NCBI GenBank assembly: GCA_017744715.1
Contig: JAGIAT010000002.1
Span: 1-64,000, forward strand
DNA: 64,000 bases
Origin: Niabella sp.
Lineage (GTDB): Bacteria > Bacteroidota > Bacteroidia > Chitinophagales > Chitinophagaceae
Direction: 5' to 3'
Every line of letters begins with the position of its first letter. The stretch's first letter is position 1. Both the position numbers and the translations under genes were made by a program. Below are positions 35,527 through 43,484 of the stretch, one piece after another. The notes under the pieces were generated by a model. It was not told the origin of the DNA. It saw only the letters and a list, made by a program, of their open reading frames with translations, and searched no databases.

Positions 35527-35795
35527 ACACAGATATTCACAGAAAATTTAAAACATCTGTGCAAATCTGTGAAATCCGTGAGAAAAAGAAACCGGCAGAT
35601 CGTAAAGGAAGTATTGCTCACCGATACGCAGATGTTTTCAGAAAAATTAAAAACATCTGTACGGATCTGTGAAATCTGTGAGAAAAAAAGAAACCGGCAG
35701 ATCGCAAAGCAAGTACCCTCAGATTGCCCGATGTTCTCAGAAAAATTAAAAACATCTGTGCAAATCTGTGAAATCTGTGAGAAAAAAGCAACCGG
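35527..35795. repeat. Tandem array, three units of about 100 bp
   Basis: The anchor ACATCTGT recurs at 35553, 35653 and 35752. Each unit carries CAAATCTGTGAAATCTGTGA or a close variant, then a run of A, and, in at least the first two, ACCGGCAGATCG. Two units contain GATGTTTT and AAAACATC as an inverted repeat (35632-35656 and about 35730-35755), which could fold into a hairpin. The words ATCTGTG and AAATCTGTG also occur, reversed, in the larger array at 28.2-29.3 kb. Confidence 0.85.
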
Positions 35796-35912
35796 GAGGT
35801 ATTGCGCTGCATGCAATAAATACCCGCTGCGCTCAAATCCGTTGTGCAACCGGTAACAGCAACAAAAAAAGCGCCCGATTTTTATTTCCGCCGATTAATA
35901 CGCCTGATGTTT

Positions 35913-35920
35913 TAATTTTG
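35913..35920 (+). promoter_or_regulatory. -7 promoter element
   Basis: TAATTTTG matches TAnnTTTG exactly and lies 28 bases before the ATG at 35949. No clear -33 TTG is present. Confidence 0.45.
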
Positions 35921-35948
35921 CCACTGGTTTCTACTAAACGAAAGACGC

Positions 35949-37109
35949 ATGAAAAAAATATCCTTCCTTTTCCTTGTTGTTCCGATCCTGTGCTTCAGTT
36001 GCAAGCATACCGATAAAAAAAGCGGTGCTGCTTCCGGCAGCGACTCCTTGGCCACAGCACCGGCTCCGGACAGCTACTACCGCCAGTTTGAAGGTTCCAT
36101 CGGCGATCAGCCGGCAATCATGCATGTGGTTAAATTTGGAAACACATATGATGTGAACTATACGCTTAGTAACGACGGGCAAACCGTAGACCTGCTGTTT
36201 CAAAAGGACAGCCTGCTCAAAAACGACAGCTTATCTTTTATAGCATTTGCACCCCGCGCACTGCAGGATGACTCAGCCGGCACCGATGCTGCATTGCACC
36301 TGCTGATCCGGCCGGATGGGATCACCGGTTTTAAATTTGGCAGCAAACAGGAGCGGGTCCAGTTCCGTCCAAAGGAAGGGGGCAACACTTTTGTACCGGT
36401 TGGTTATGTAGATTCGATCCGGATCACCGGTTTTAAAAAGGATACGCCCACGGCCTTTACCAGCCTGGTACTGCTTAAACCGGAAAAAGCACCGGACACC
36501 TGGTTTACTGCGCTGCTGAAAAAAAATATCCTGGGGGCCCAAACACCGGATACGGCATCGCTGCAAACCGCGCTCACGCAGTTCGGAAGAAGCTTTATTG
36601 AAAACTTCCGCGACGATATCGATACGATGAAGGCTGCCGGCAATGAAGATGAAGCTCCTTTTTCAATGATGCATTATGATCAGCAGATCAGTTCAAACCT
36701 TATCTACAACAATAATGGCTATGCCGTTCTCAGCGTGGGCAATTATGCCTATACCGGCGGGGCACATGGAATGTACGGTCAAACCATGCTTTGCCTGGAT
36801 ATGCAACAGCAAAAAGAACTGGCCCTAAGCGACCTACTCCACATTGATTCTGCAACCCTCCAGCCCATTCTGGAGCATCATCTCCGGATACGGTATAAGA
36901 TAGCGCCCAATAAACCGCTAACCGATATCCTTTTTGATGAACGGCTGGCCCTTACAGACAATTTCTATTTTACCCCCAAAGGCATCGGGTTTATTTACCA
37001 GCCTTACGAAGTAGCCGCCTATGCGTTTGGCCTGATTGATGTATGGGTTCCTTATACGGAACTCAAACCCTATCTGCAAACGGCGTTCACACAACGGATG
37101 GGTATCTAA
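35949..37109 (+). CDS. DUF3298/DUF4163-type lipoprotein
   Basis: The lipoprotein has 386 residues with a lipobox (ILCFSCKHT) and a low-complexity Ser/Ala/Pro linker. The first part of the mature protein (about residues 45-140) is a beta-rich domain on its own. The second part carries features of the DUF4163/DUF3298 (RsiV-like) region: MMHYDQQISSNLIYNNNGYA, VGNYAYTGGAHGMYGQTML, ALSDLLHIDSATLQPIL and FTPKGIGFIYQPYEVAAYAF. Relatives occur in periplasmic or cell-surface sensors and lysozyme-binding anti-sigma proteins, but this one has no membrane helix beyond the signal. It is probably an anchored envelope protein of unknown ligand. Confidence 0.82.
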   Translation: MKKISFLFLVVPILCFSCKHTDKKSGAASGSDSLATAPAPDSYYRQFEGSIGDQPAIMHVVKFGNTYDVNYTLSNDGQTVDLLFQKDSLLKNDSLSFIAFAPRALQDDSAGTDAALHLLIRPDGITGFKFGSKQERVQFRPKEGGNTFVPVGYVDSIRITGFKKDTPTAFTSLVLLKPEKAPDTWFTALLKKNILGAQTPDTASLQTALTQFGRSFIENFRDDIDTMKAAGNEDEAPFSMMHYDQQISSNLIYNNNGYAVLSVGNYAYTGGAHGMYGQTMLCLDMQQQKELALSDLLHIDSATLQPILEHHLRIRYKIAPNKPLTDILFDERLALTDNFYFTPKGIGFIYQPYEVAAYAFGLIDVWVPYTELKPYLQTAFTQRMGI

Positions 37110-37172
37110 AATTAGTTTTCTTTAACAAATGGTGAAGAACGCAGCAACTTATTTGATAGTATCTTAGCGCAA

Positions 37173-37781
37173 ATGGTAAAACTGCTTACACTGTGTAGCT
37201 GTCTGCTGTTTGCGCTGAAGGTTTCTGCGCAGTCTGACAGTGCTGCTTACAAGCCTGCTTCCGGACAAACAGCCATCCATAAAATGAGCGATTATATTTC
37301 CGTGCGTAAAAAAAACGGCATCACCGTCCGGAACTTTTATGCCGGCATGGATATCCGCTTTTTGGGTACAGATGGCTTCTCGTATGAAGGCCCGATCGAC
37401 GCCATTGCCCGCGATACGGTTTTTATTGCTTCTTATAAAACCACGCGGTACCAGAATATACTGGGCTATGTGGTTACCGATACATTGCGAAAAGACATTA
37501 TTCCCTTTTATTACAAAGACATCAAAACCATTTATGTGCCCCGGAACCGGGGGCGTAAAACCGTATGGGTGCCGTTGGGTGGCTTAATGGCTATTGGTGG
37601 TTTTGGGTACGATGTATTAAATATCATCAACGGCCTCCGTGCCAACGAACCTGTTTTTAAGGGGAAGAACCTCGCGGGTCTGGGTATTGCCACCGCTACT
37701 TCAGTTGCAGGCATCTGGTTATTGAAAAAAACAACCAGTACAAAGAACCGGTACCGGATCGTATATGTGGATATGCAGTGA
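37173..37781 (+). CDS. Conserved hypothetical membrane protein
   Basis: I do not recognise a named family. The protein has 202 residues: a signal peptide (LLTLCSCLLFALKVSAQ), a beta-rich middle part (NFYAGMDIRFLGTDGFSYEG, ARDTVFIASYKTTRY) and two short hydrophobic segments near the C terminus (VPLGGLMAIGGFGYDVLNII and LAGLGIATATSVAGIWLL). It begins 63 bases after the lipoprotein gene on the same strand and might share a transcript. The envelope location is inferred from the signal peptide and hydrophobic segments. Confidence 0.65.
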   Translation: MVKLLTLCSCLLFALKVSAQSDSAAYKPASGQTAIHKMSDYISVRKKNGITVRNFYAGMDIRFLGTDGFSYEGPIDAIARDTVFIASYKTTRYQNILGYVVTDTLRKDIIPFYYKDIKTIYVPRNRGRKTVWVPLGGLMAIGGFGYDVLNIINGLRANEPVFKGKNLAGLGIATATSVAGIWLLKKTTSTKNRYRIVYVDMQ

Positions 37782-38063
37782 TTATTTGAGTAGCCGCCTT
37801 TTTAGCTATCAGCCATCAGTTATCAGTTTTCAGTCTTTAGTTTTCAGTTATCAGTATTGCATGTCAAGTATGAAACATAATTCAACCTGGAACCTTAAAC
37901 CTGGAACGGCGTTCAGCGTTCAGCGTTCAGCGTTCAGCGTTCAGCCTTTAGCCGTCCGCCATCAGTTTTCAGTCTTTAGTCTTCAGTTATCAGTATTGTA
38001 TGTTAAGTATGAGACAGAATCTAACGTTAAACCGGAACCTGAAACCTGAAACGGCGTTGCGCC
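37782..38063. repeat. Mosaic repeat block with GTTCAGC run
   Basis: The 282 bases hold two stretches of CAGTTATCAGTTTTCAGTCT-like words (37805-37860 and 37965-38000), two copies of ACCTTAAACCTGGAAC-like modules, and a perfect five-copy run of the 7-mer GTTCAGC at 37911-37945. It separates convergent genes and shows no coding sense or terminator. Confidence 0.75.
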
Positions 38064-38921
38064 TTAGTTCTGGATCTTCCCAAAGAAATCGGCCGGCCGT
38101 AAACGGATACCGAAATTATAGGGCGTATGATCCAGGCCGCGCTTGTACATGCTCTTGAACGCATAGGAGCCATATAACGTAACCACGCCCAGCGTAAGAT
38201 CTCCTACATAAGACAACTTCCAGGGATCGAGCTCAAAATTATCTTTCGCCTTCAGTTTCCCTTCGTCAGAGGTAATGGTCTTATTCCGGGCTGCATATAA
38301 GTACCCTACACTAACGCCTGCACTCAGCTCAAAGGGATATAAACGGTCCGGGGTAAAGTTAAAGTTCAGCATCAGCGGTATGGTAATATAATCAGCTGCC
38401 AGTTTATTCTTCCGGTAACTCCGGCCCGGTGTTTCATCCATTGAAACTACCGGAGGGTGTACCACATCTGTTGCCGGACGGGGATCAAACCGCACCGGGT
38501 TTTTAAACCGGTAATTATTCAGTTCAAGCCCCAGCCCGTACTTCAGGTTTAAAAAATGATGAATCAGATTATACCGCTGGGTAACGATCCACACATTTAC
38601 ATTCCTCGATTTGAAATACTTCGTAGTAAACCACTGCTCATTACTTCCGGGCGCATACGCCTGTGCTGCTCCATCCCCATAACCGGTACCATCCACAAAA
38701 TTAGACATCCCGATATCTACCATTCCCCACTCGGTTGTTATATTCCTCAGGCCCTTTTTCGTGTTGATGCTTTTAAAAAATCCCTTCCTGGGTTCCCGTT
38801 CTACCGGCTTATTATCACGGATGATGGTTACTCCGTTTATTACAAGGGTATCCGGTGTATCCTGGGCTCCCGCAACGGCCGCCCACATGATCAAAAAAGT
38901 TAGCAGTAATGTTCGTTTCAT
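38064..38921 (-). CDS. Outer-membrane beta-barrel protein, paralogue A
   Basis: The ATG at 38921 gives MKRTLLLTFLIMWAAVAGAQ, a clean signal peptide. The mature part (about 265 residues) has alternating strands and ends in YNFGIRLRPADFFGKIQN, consistent with a small outer-membrane barrel of the OmpX/PorT-like kind. It is clearly related to the next protein in the operon: FKNPVRFDPRPATDVVHP against FKNPVRFNPRPATDAAIP, and KLAADYITIPLMLNFNF against KLAADYLTLPVMLNVSF. The two arose by tandem duplication. They lie behind a sigma gene and an anti-sigma-like gene, so they may be surface sensors or targets of that regulator (inference). Confidence 0.82.
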   Translation of the reverse strand: MKRTLLLTFLIMWAAVAGAQDTPDTLVINGVTIIRDNKPVEREPRKGFFKSINTKKGLRNITTEWGMVDIGMSNFVDGTGYGDGAAQAYAPGSNEQWFTTKYFKSRNVNVWIVTQRYNLIHHFLNLKYGLGLELNNYRFKNPVRFDPRPATDVVHPPVVSMDETPGRSYRKNKLAADYITIPLMLNFNFTPDRLYPFELSAGVSVGYLYAARNKTITSDEGKLKAKDNFELDPWKLSYVGDLTLGVVTLYGSYAFKSMYKRGLDHTPYNFGIRLRPADFFGKIQN

Positions 38922-39010
38922 CTTTATACAAATCAATGGCATTACAAATCAGTTTGCTGCAAAATCTGGTTTATTCAATAATAAAGATAGGAAAGAACTT
39001 GTTTATAAAA

Positions 39011-39889
39011 TTATAAACCTACGCGCACGCCAACGGTATATGGCGTAAGGTCCAGACCCCGTTTAAACATACTCTTGGTGGCAAATGATCCGTACACGCC
39101 CAGGTAACCCAGGTTCACTTCGCCCACATAAGAGATCTTCCAGGGATTTAAACTGAAATCGTCTTTAAACTTATGTTTTCCTTCATCCGAATTGATGTAT
39201 TTGTTGCGGGCCGAGTAAAGATACCCGGCACTGATACCGGCACTGAATCCAAATTCCCTGCTGGCTTTTATGCGTACATTTTTACGGTTCACTTCAACCA
39301 CCTTACGGCTCTTCGTTGGGAACGATACATTCAACATCACCGGCAGCGTAAGATAATCTGCAGCAAGCTTACTTTTTTTGTAGGTACGTCCCGGTTCTTC
39401 ATCCAGGTACACCACCGCAGGAATGGCAGCGTCCGTAGCCGGGCGGGGATTGAACCGTACCGGGTTCTTAAAGCGGTAGTTGTTCAGCTCTAATCCTAAA
39501 GAGTACTTCAGGTTCAGTACATGGCGCACCATATTGATCTTTTGCGACAGCAGCCAGATGTTCACATTCACAGATTTTCCGCTTCTCAGGTCCAGCCACG
39601 AATCGGTAGCGCCCGGTGCAAAAGCCTGTGTGGCCGCATCCGTATACACCGTATTATCTACAAAATTTGCAAACCCCAGGTCGATGCTGAACCAGCTGGT
39701 TGTTACATTTTTTACCCGGCTGGCTTTTACCCAGGGCTGCCCGTTGCCGGTAATGATTACAGAGTCCTTTTTTTTGCTGGTAATAACCTTTACATTAATT
39801 TCGGTTGTATCCGTTCCCTTCCTGTCCTGCGCCTGCAGGCAAACCGGTGCCATTAAAATTGTAAATACAATTAGTCGTATCGTTTTCAT
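39011..39889 (-). CDS. Outer-membrane beta-barrel protein, paralogue B
   Basis: The signal peptide (MKTIRLIVFTILMAPVCLQAQ) is followed by a barrel-like protein of about 270 residues that ends in KRGLDLTPYTVGVRVGL. It shares the strings RSGKSVNVNIWLLSQKIN, LGLELNNYRFKNPVRF and AGISAGYLYSARNKYINSDE with its downstream paralogue, where they appear with small changes. The central parts differ mainly in an added basic loop (TKSRKVVEVNRKNVRIKASR). The start lies 6 bases after the stop of the anti-sigma-like gene, so the genes form one operon with the sigma factor. The function is unknown. Confidence 0.82.
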   Translation of the reverse strand: MKTIRLIVFTILMAPVCLQAQDRKGTDTTEINVKVITSKKKDSVIITGNGQPWVKASRVKNVTTSWFSIDLGFANFVDNTVYTDAATQAFAPGATDSWLDLRSGKSVNVNIWLLSQKINMVRHVLNLKYSLGLELNNYRFKNPVRFNPRPATDAAIPAVVYLDEEPGRTYKKSKLAADYLTLPVMLNVSFPTKSRKVVEVNRKNVRIKASREFGFSAGISAGYLYSARNKYINSDEGKHKFKDDFSLNPWKISYVGEVNLGYLGVYGSFATKSMFKRGLDLTPYTVGVRVGL

Positions 39890-39895
39890 TTTTTT

Positions 39896-40903
39896 CTATT
39901 TTACGTTCACCGCAAAGCCTGCAATGGTCACCTGGCCCTCACCGTCTGTAAGTGCTCCCGATACCCGCTCCTCAATGCGTTGCGTTAACTTTTTGAATAA
40001 GGATTTTTTTTCTTTTGGTTGTTTTTCTTCGTTAGTGGCTACCGCCGGATGTACGGAAGGATCCTGTTTCAGTACAGCCGGCGGGGCAGTTTCTATATTG
40101 TTGATGGCGATGGCTGCATCCGGCCGGGGAGCTACGCCGGCATTGGGTAATACTGGTGTTGATGACCCGGTTGTTGACCTGGCCGGTGCTGTAACGGCAG
40201 CAATGGCTGCGGCTTTTCTTTGCTCTTTTTTACCAGCCCGGTGCTCCTGTTCCTGCCCGTTTGAAGTTTTATAAACAGCGATGGCGGTTTCCTTAACGGG
40301 CTGCGGCATTGTATCGGCAGCAGCACTGTCATCCGCAGGAATGCCGGCCGTATCGTTCCGGGGCAGGCTGTTCCGGACCGGAGACTGGCCTCTTTCTGCC
40401 AGGGGTGCTTTTTTATTCTGGTCCTGCAGCCACAAAGCAGTGCCCACCGCCATTACTACAAGGGCTGCCGCCGCGGCGATCCTCCATATTTTGAGCGATA
40501 CCGGCTTCGTCCTCCGGTACAGGCGGGCCTTATCCGGAAATACAATGCTCAGATCCGGCTCAGCAATGGTTTGTTCAAACGCCTGCAACCGTTGTGCCAG
40601 TTCCGGAGACGGATGCTGCAGTGCTTCCGAAACGGCTGCCGGAACAGCTTCTTTATCCAGGTAGGACAGCAGGGCCTCATCGGTCATGGCAGTTGCGCCG
40701 AAAAACAATTTCGCTTTGCCGGGAAATACCGTTTCAGGATCCGCAACCTGCCGGGTCCGGAGCAATTCTTCCAACAGCGGCTGTGTTTCCGGGTGCTGTT
40801 GCAGAAACGCTTCCACTTCGGCCCGCTCATTCCCGCTTAGTTCATGATCCACATACAGGAGGAAATACGTTTCATAATTGGTCGGATTAATGTTTCCTTG
40901 CAT
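39896..40903 (-). CDS. Anti-sigma-like membrane protein
   Basis: The protein has 335 residues. Its N-terminal half (YFLLYVDHELSGNERAEVEA and later a second, similar repeat, LSYLDKEAVPAAVSEALQHP) is the cytoplasmic helical region seen after small sigma genes in Bacteroidota. One membrane segment lies at about 139-157 (IWRIAAAAALVVMAVGTALW). The long outer part is rich in Ala, Pro, Lys and Glu, and a C-terminal basic and beta-like tail ends in GQVTIAGFAVNVK. It lacks a FecR domain. The start is 2 bases after the sigma gene, so binding of the sigma factor is likely. Control of the two barrels downstream is inferred from the operon. Confidence 0.78.
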   Translation of the reverse strand: MQGNINPTNYETYFLLYVDHELSGNERAEVEAFLQQHPETQPLLEELLRTRQVADPETVFPGKAKLFFGATAMTDEALLSYLDKEAVPAAVSEALQHPSPELAQRLQAFEQTIAEPDLSIVFPDKARLYRRTKPVSLKIWRIAAAAALVVMAVGTALWLQDQNKKAPLAERGQSPVRNSLPRNDTAGIPADDSAAADTMPQPVKETAIAVYKTSNGQEQEHRAGKKEQRKAAAIAAVTAPARSTTGSSTPVLPNAGVAPRPDAAIAINNIETAPPAVLKQDPSVHPAVATNEEKQPKEKKSLFKKLTQRIEERVSGALTDGEGQVTIAGFAVNVK

Positions 40904-40905
40904 GG

Positions 40906-41391
40906 TTATAATACGTTTTCAATTTTAACCAAATACTCTTTCAGCTGCAGGCGCGCCCGGTGCAGATAAACCCTTACCTGGCTGGCCGATAGTCCGGTAA
41001 TACCCCCGATCTCTTCATAACTGTACCCTTCATAATCTTTCAGCAATACCAGCGACCGTTTGGTATCATCCAGGCGTTCCAGTGCCCGGTTCAATACTTC
41101 CTTCAGGTTCCGGCTTCCCTGCTCCGTATGCCGGTCGTATGCCCCCATCGAGTCGTCGTAGATCATCCGCTTATGTTTACGGATGTGATCGATCATTTTC
41201 CGGTAAGCGATGGTAAAAAGCAACGATTTTGATTTTTCAACATGCACCTCGTTCCGCTGCTCCCAAAGCGCCTGGAATGCAGATTGCACCACATCTTCCG
41301 CATTAGCGGCATGTTTCAGGTTTTTTACAATAAACCGGTACACATTGTCCGCATACATTGTTACACATTCATTATATTCCTTATCCGTCAT
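40906..41391 (-). CDS. ECF RNA polymerase sigma factor
   Basis: This is a short sigma factor of 161 residues. Region 2 is seen in YADNVYRFIVKNLKHAANAE, DVVQSAFQALWEQ and LLFTIAYRKMIDHIRKHKR. Region 4 is seen in LERLDDTKRSLVLLKDYEGY, SYEEIGGITGLSASQVRVYL and HRARLQLKEYL. It heads an operon with an anti-sigma-like gene (2-base gap) and two outer-membrane barrels. No standard -7 element is visible within 90 bases upstream, so it may be transcribed from a promoter of its own class. Confidence 0.92.
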   Translation of the reverse strand: MTDKEYNECVTMYADNVYRFIVKNLKHAANAEDVVQSAFQALWEQRNEVHVEKSKSLLFTIAYRKMIDHIRKHKRMIYDDSMGAYDRHTEQGSRNLKEVLNRALERLDDTKRSLVLLKDYEGYSYEEIGGITGLSASQVRVYLHRARLQLKEYLVKIENVL

Positions 41392-42140
41392 AGATCCAGT
41401 AGCAGGGTTGTAGTTATATCTTTTTAAAACCGGTTTATAGGTAATACGGCCCAGAAAATGAAAAGTTACAGGGATTTCTCTTTTTTTTCAAATGCACGTC
41501 TTTTTAGTTCAGGATTTCAGCGGTCAGTCATCAGTTTCAGTTTTCAGTGATCAGTTTTCAGTTGTTTATCAAGCAGGAACGGAATCCAACCTGAAACCCT
41601 TCCCTGCGGGAATGTAAAATATCCAATATAAAATTTTAAATGTAAAAGTGAAAATACCGTTACTGCTCAATGATCTTCCCGCTGATTGACACCTATATCG
41701 ATTGAGCATCCTACGTCAAGCAGGAACGGAATCCAACCTGAAACATTGAACGTTAAACCTGAAACTCTTCCCTGCGGGAATGCAAAATATCCAATATGAA
41801 ATTTTAAATGTAAAAGTGATGATGCCGTTGCTGTTTCCGGGCCTTTCTTTTGGAGGAAAATAAATATCCTGGCTTCAGAACGAGAACCATCATCAAGCAT
41901 CAAACGCCCCTAACCTGAAACTTTAAACGTCAAACCTTAAACCCTTCCCTGCGGGAATGCAAAATATCCAATATGAAATTTTAAATGTAAAAGTGATGAT
42001 GCTGTTACTGCTCAATGATCTCCCTGCTGATTGACACCTATACCGCGGAACCGGAAATTGAGCATCCTCGTCAAGCAGGAATGGAATCCAACCTGAAACC
42101 TTGAACGTTGAACCTGAAACTAGAAACCGTCCCTCCGGGC
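41392..42140. repeat. Mosaic repeat block, three units, plus orientation
   Basis: After about 110 bases of possible upstream region for the sigma gene come three repeat units anchored by CTTCCCTGCGGGAATG at 41599, 41767 and 41944 (168 and 177 bases apart), with a worn fourth end at about 42125. Each holds AAAATATCCAATAT, then AATTTTAAATGTAAAAGTGA. The inner part alternates between two cassettes: one with CTGATTGACACCTATA (units 1 and 3) and one with CTTTTGGAGGAAAATAAATA (unit 2). Bases 41770-41910 match 16956-17094 in reverse with only a few differences. There is no gene. Confidence 0.85.
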
Positions 42141-43484
42141 CTATCGCAGCACCATCTGGCGGTCCGCATCCAGCCGGATGAGGATAAACAGCAGAATGGT
42201 AAAGGTAAGCAGCGAGGTACCGCCGTAGCTGATAAGCGGCAGGGGAATACCGATTACAGGAGCCAGCCCGATGGTCATGGCAACATTTACGGCAATATGA
42301 AAGAAGAACACCGAGGCCACACCATAGGCGTAACAGCGGCTGAACGTGCTTCGCTGCCGCTCCGCGATCCGTATGACCCGGAACAGCAGCAATATATAAA
42401 GTCCCAACAGGGTAACACTGCCCACAAATCCAAATCCCTCCCCAATCGTATCAAAAATAAAATCCGTACGCTGCTCCGGCACAAAGCCATAACGGGTTTG
42501 TGTGCCGCTCAGCAACCCCTTCCCTGTCAATCCTCCGCTTCCTACAGCAATTTTAGACTGCTTTACGTTATAATCAGCCGTATTGTTCTGCTTCCCGGTC
42601 TTTGCATCAATTTCGCCCATATTGCCCTTCAGGTATTCCTGCGGAATTTCCTTACCGATCGTGCTGTAGATCCGTTCTACCTGGTGCTTTCCCAATACAT
42701 GTTCAAAAAGAAAGGGCACACCGAAACGCTGGATGCCGACGCATAAGGCCCATACAAGAACAATCTTGATGAGCAAAGTTTTATCGCGCTTGATCTGGCG
42801 CAGACTGAATAATACAACAACACCGGCAATTAACGTAAGAATGATGGCCAGTACATTTTTATCAAGCAGTAAGGTGGCTACCACCAGGGCTGCTATGGCA
42901 AAACCGATCACCAGCACCATCGCTGGCAATCCCTCGCGGTACATTACAAAAAAGAACGAACAAAATACAAGGGCCAAACCGGTTTCCTTCTGAAAAATGG
43001 TTAATATGGCAGGAGCCATCACAATGGCTGTTGCTATAAGCTGGGACCGGGTTTTGGTAAAGTCCAGCTCCGGATCCGAAAGATATTTGGCCAGCGCCAG
43101 TGCTACCGTTACTTTACAGAACTCTGCCGGCTGAAACTGAAATGCCCCCAGGCGGATAATGGATTCGGTTCCCTTTACGGAAGAGTGGAATGGAAATACC
43201 AGCAGCAGCAGCAACATGCCACCTGCATACCAGAGATTGGCCGTAGCCGGAAAAAACTTACTATCCGTTAAAAGAATAAACAATCCCAGCAACAGCGAAA
43301 CGCCGGCAAAATAAAACTGCCGGCTGTAGTCTGTTTTAAAACCCAGGAAACTCTGCACCACCGGTTCGCCTTCCGTATACGTTACCCCAAAAATGGCCAT
43401 CAGCCCAATGGATACCAGCAACAGGTATACAATTACAAGTATATAGTCAACCCCTTTGGATATTTCGGCTTTTTTCTGGCTCAT
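42141..43484 (-). CDS. rodA: Rod-shape cell wall polymerase RodA
   Basis: This is the peptidoglycan glycosyltransferase of the elongation machine, a polytopic inner-membrane SEDS protein. Typical pieces are FAGVSLLLGLFILLTDSKFF, RLGAFQFQPAEFCKVTVALA, the extracytoplasmic loop GSGGLTGKGLLSGTQTRYGF with VPEQRTDFIFDTIGEGFGFV, and the last helices APVIGIPLPLISYGGTSLLT. The length of 447 residues is a little above E. coli RodA because of an enlarged central loop. The start overlaps the stop of mrdA by 4 bases, so its partner transpeptidase is translated from the same message. It acts with MreB, MreC and MreD encoded upstream. Confidence 0.94.
   Translation of the reverse strand: MSQKKAEISKGVDYILVIVYLLLVSIGLMAIFGVTYTEGEPVVQSFLGFKTDYSRQFYFAGVSLLLGLFILLTDSKFFPATANLWYAGGMLLLLLVFPFHSSVKGTESIIRLGAFQFQPAEFCKVTVALALAKYLSDPELDFTKTRSQLIATAIVMAPAILTIFQKETGLALVFCSFFFVMYREGLPAMVLVIGFAIAALVVATLLLDKNVLAIILTLIAGVVVLFSLRQIKRDKTLLIKIVLVWALCVGIQRFGVPFLFEHVLGKHQVERIYSTIGKEIPQEYLKGNMGEIDAKTGKQNNTADYNVKQSKIAVGSGGLTGKGLLSGTQTRYGFVPEQRTDFIFDTIGEGFGFVGSVTLLGLYILLLFRVIRIAERQRSTFSRCYAYGVASVFFFHIAVNVAMTIGLAPVIGIPLPLISYGGTSLLTFTILLFILIRLDADRQMVLR

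Larger units (their letters stand above)
35400..35948. other. Intergenic region with terminator, repeats and promoter
   Basis: The 549 bases after susD hold the terminator at 35433-35459, a three-unit repeat array (35527-35795) and a -7 element before the next gene. A frame of 155 codons runs through the array, but its product is only repeat read-through. Confidence 0.6.

Noticed and set aside
35389..35856. Plus-strand frame of 155 codons after susD
   Set aside because: It crosses a terminator and a DNA repeat array, and the peptide is a repeated KTSVRICEICEKK-like string without sense.
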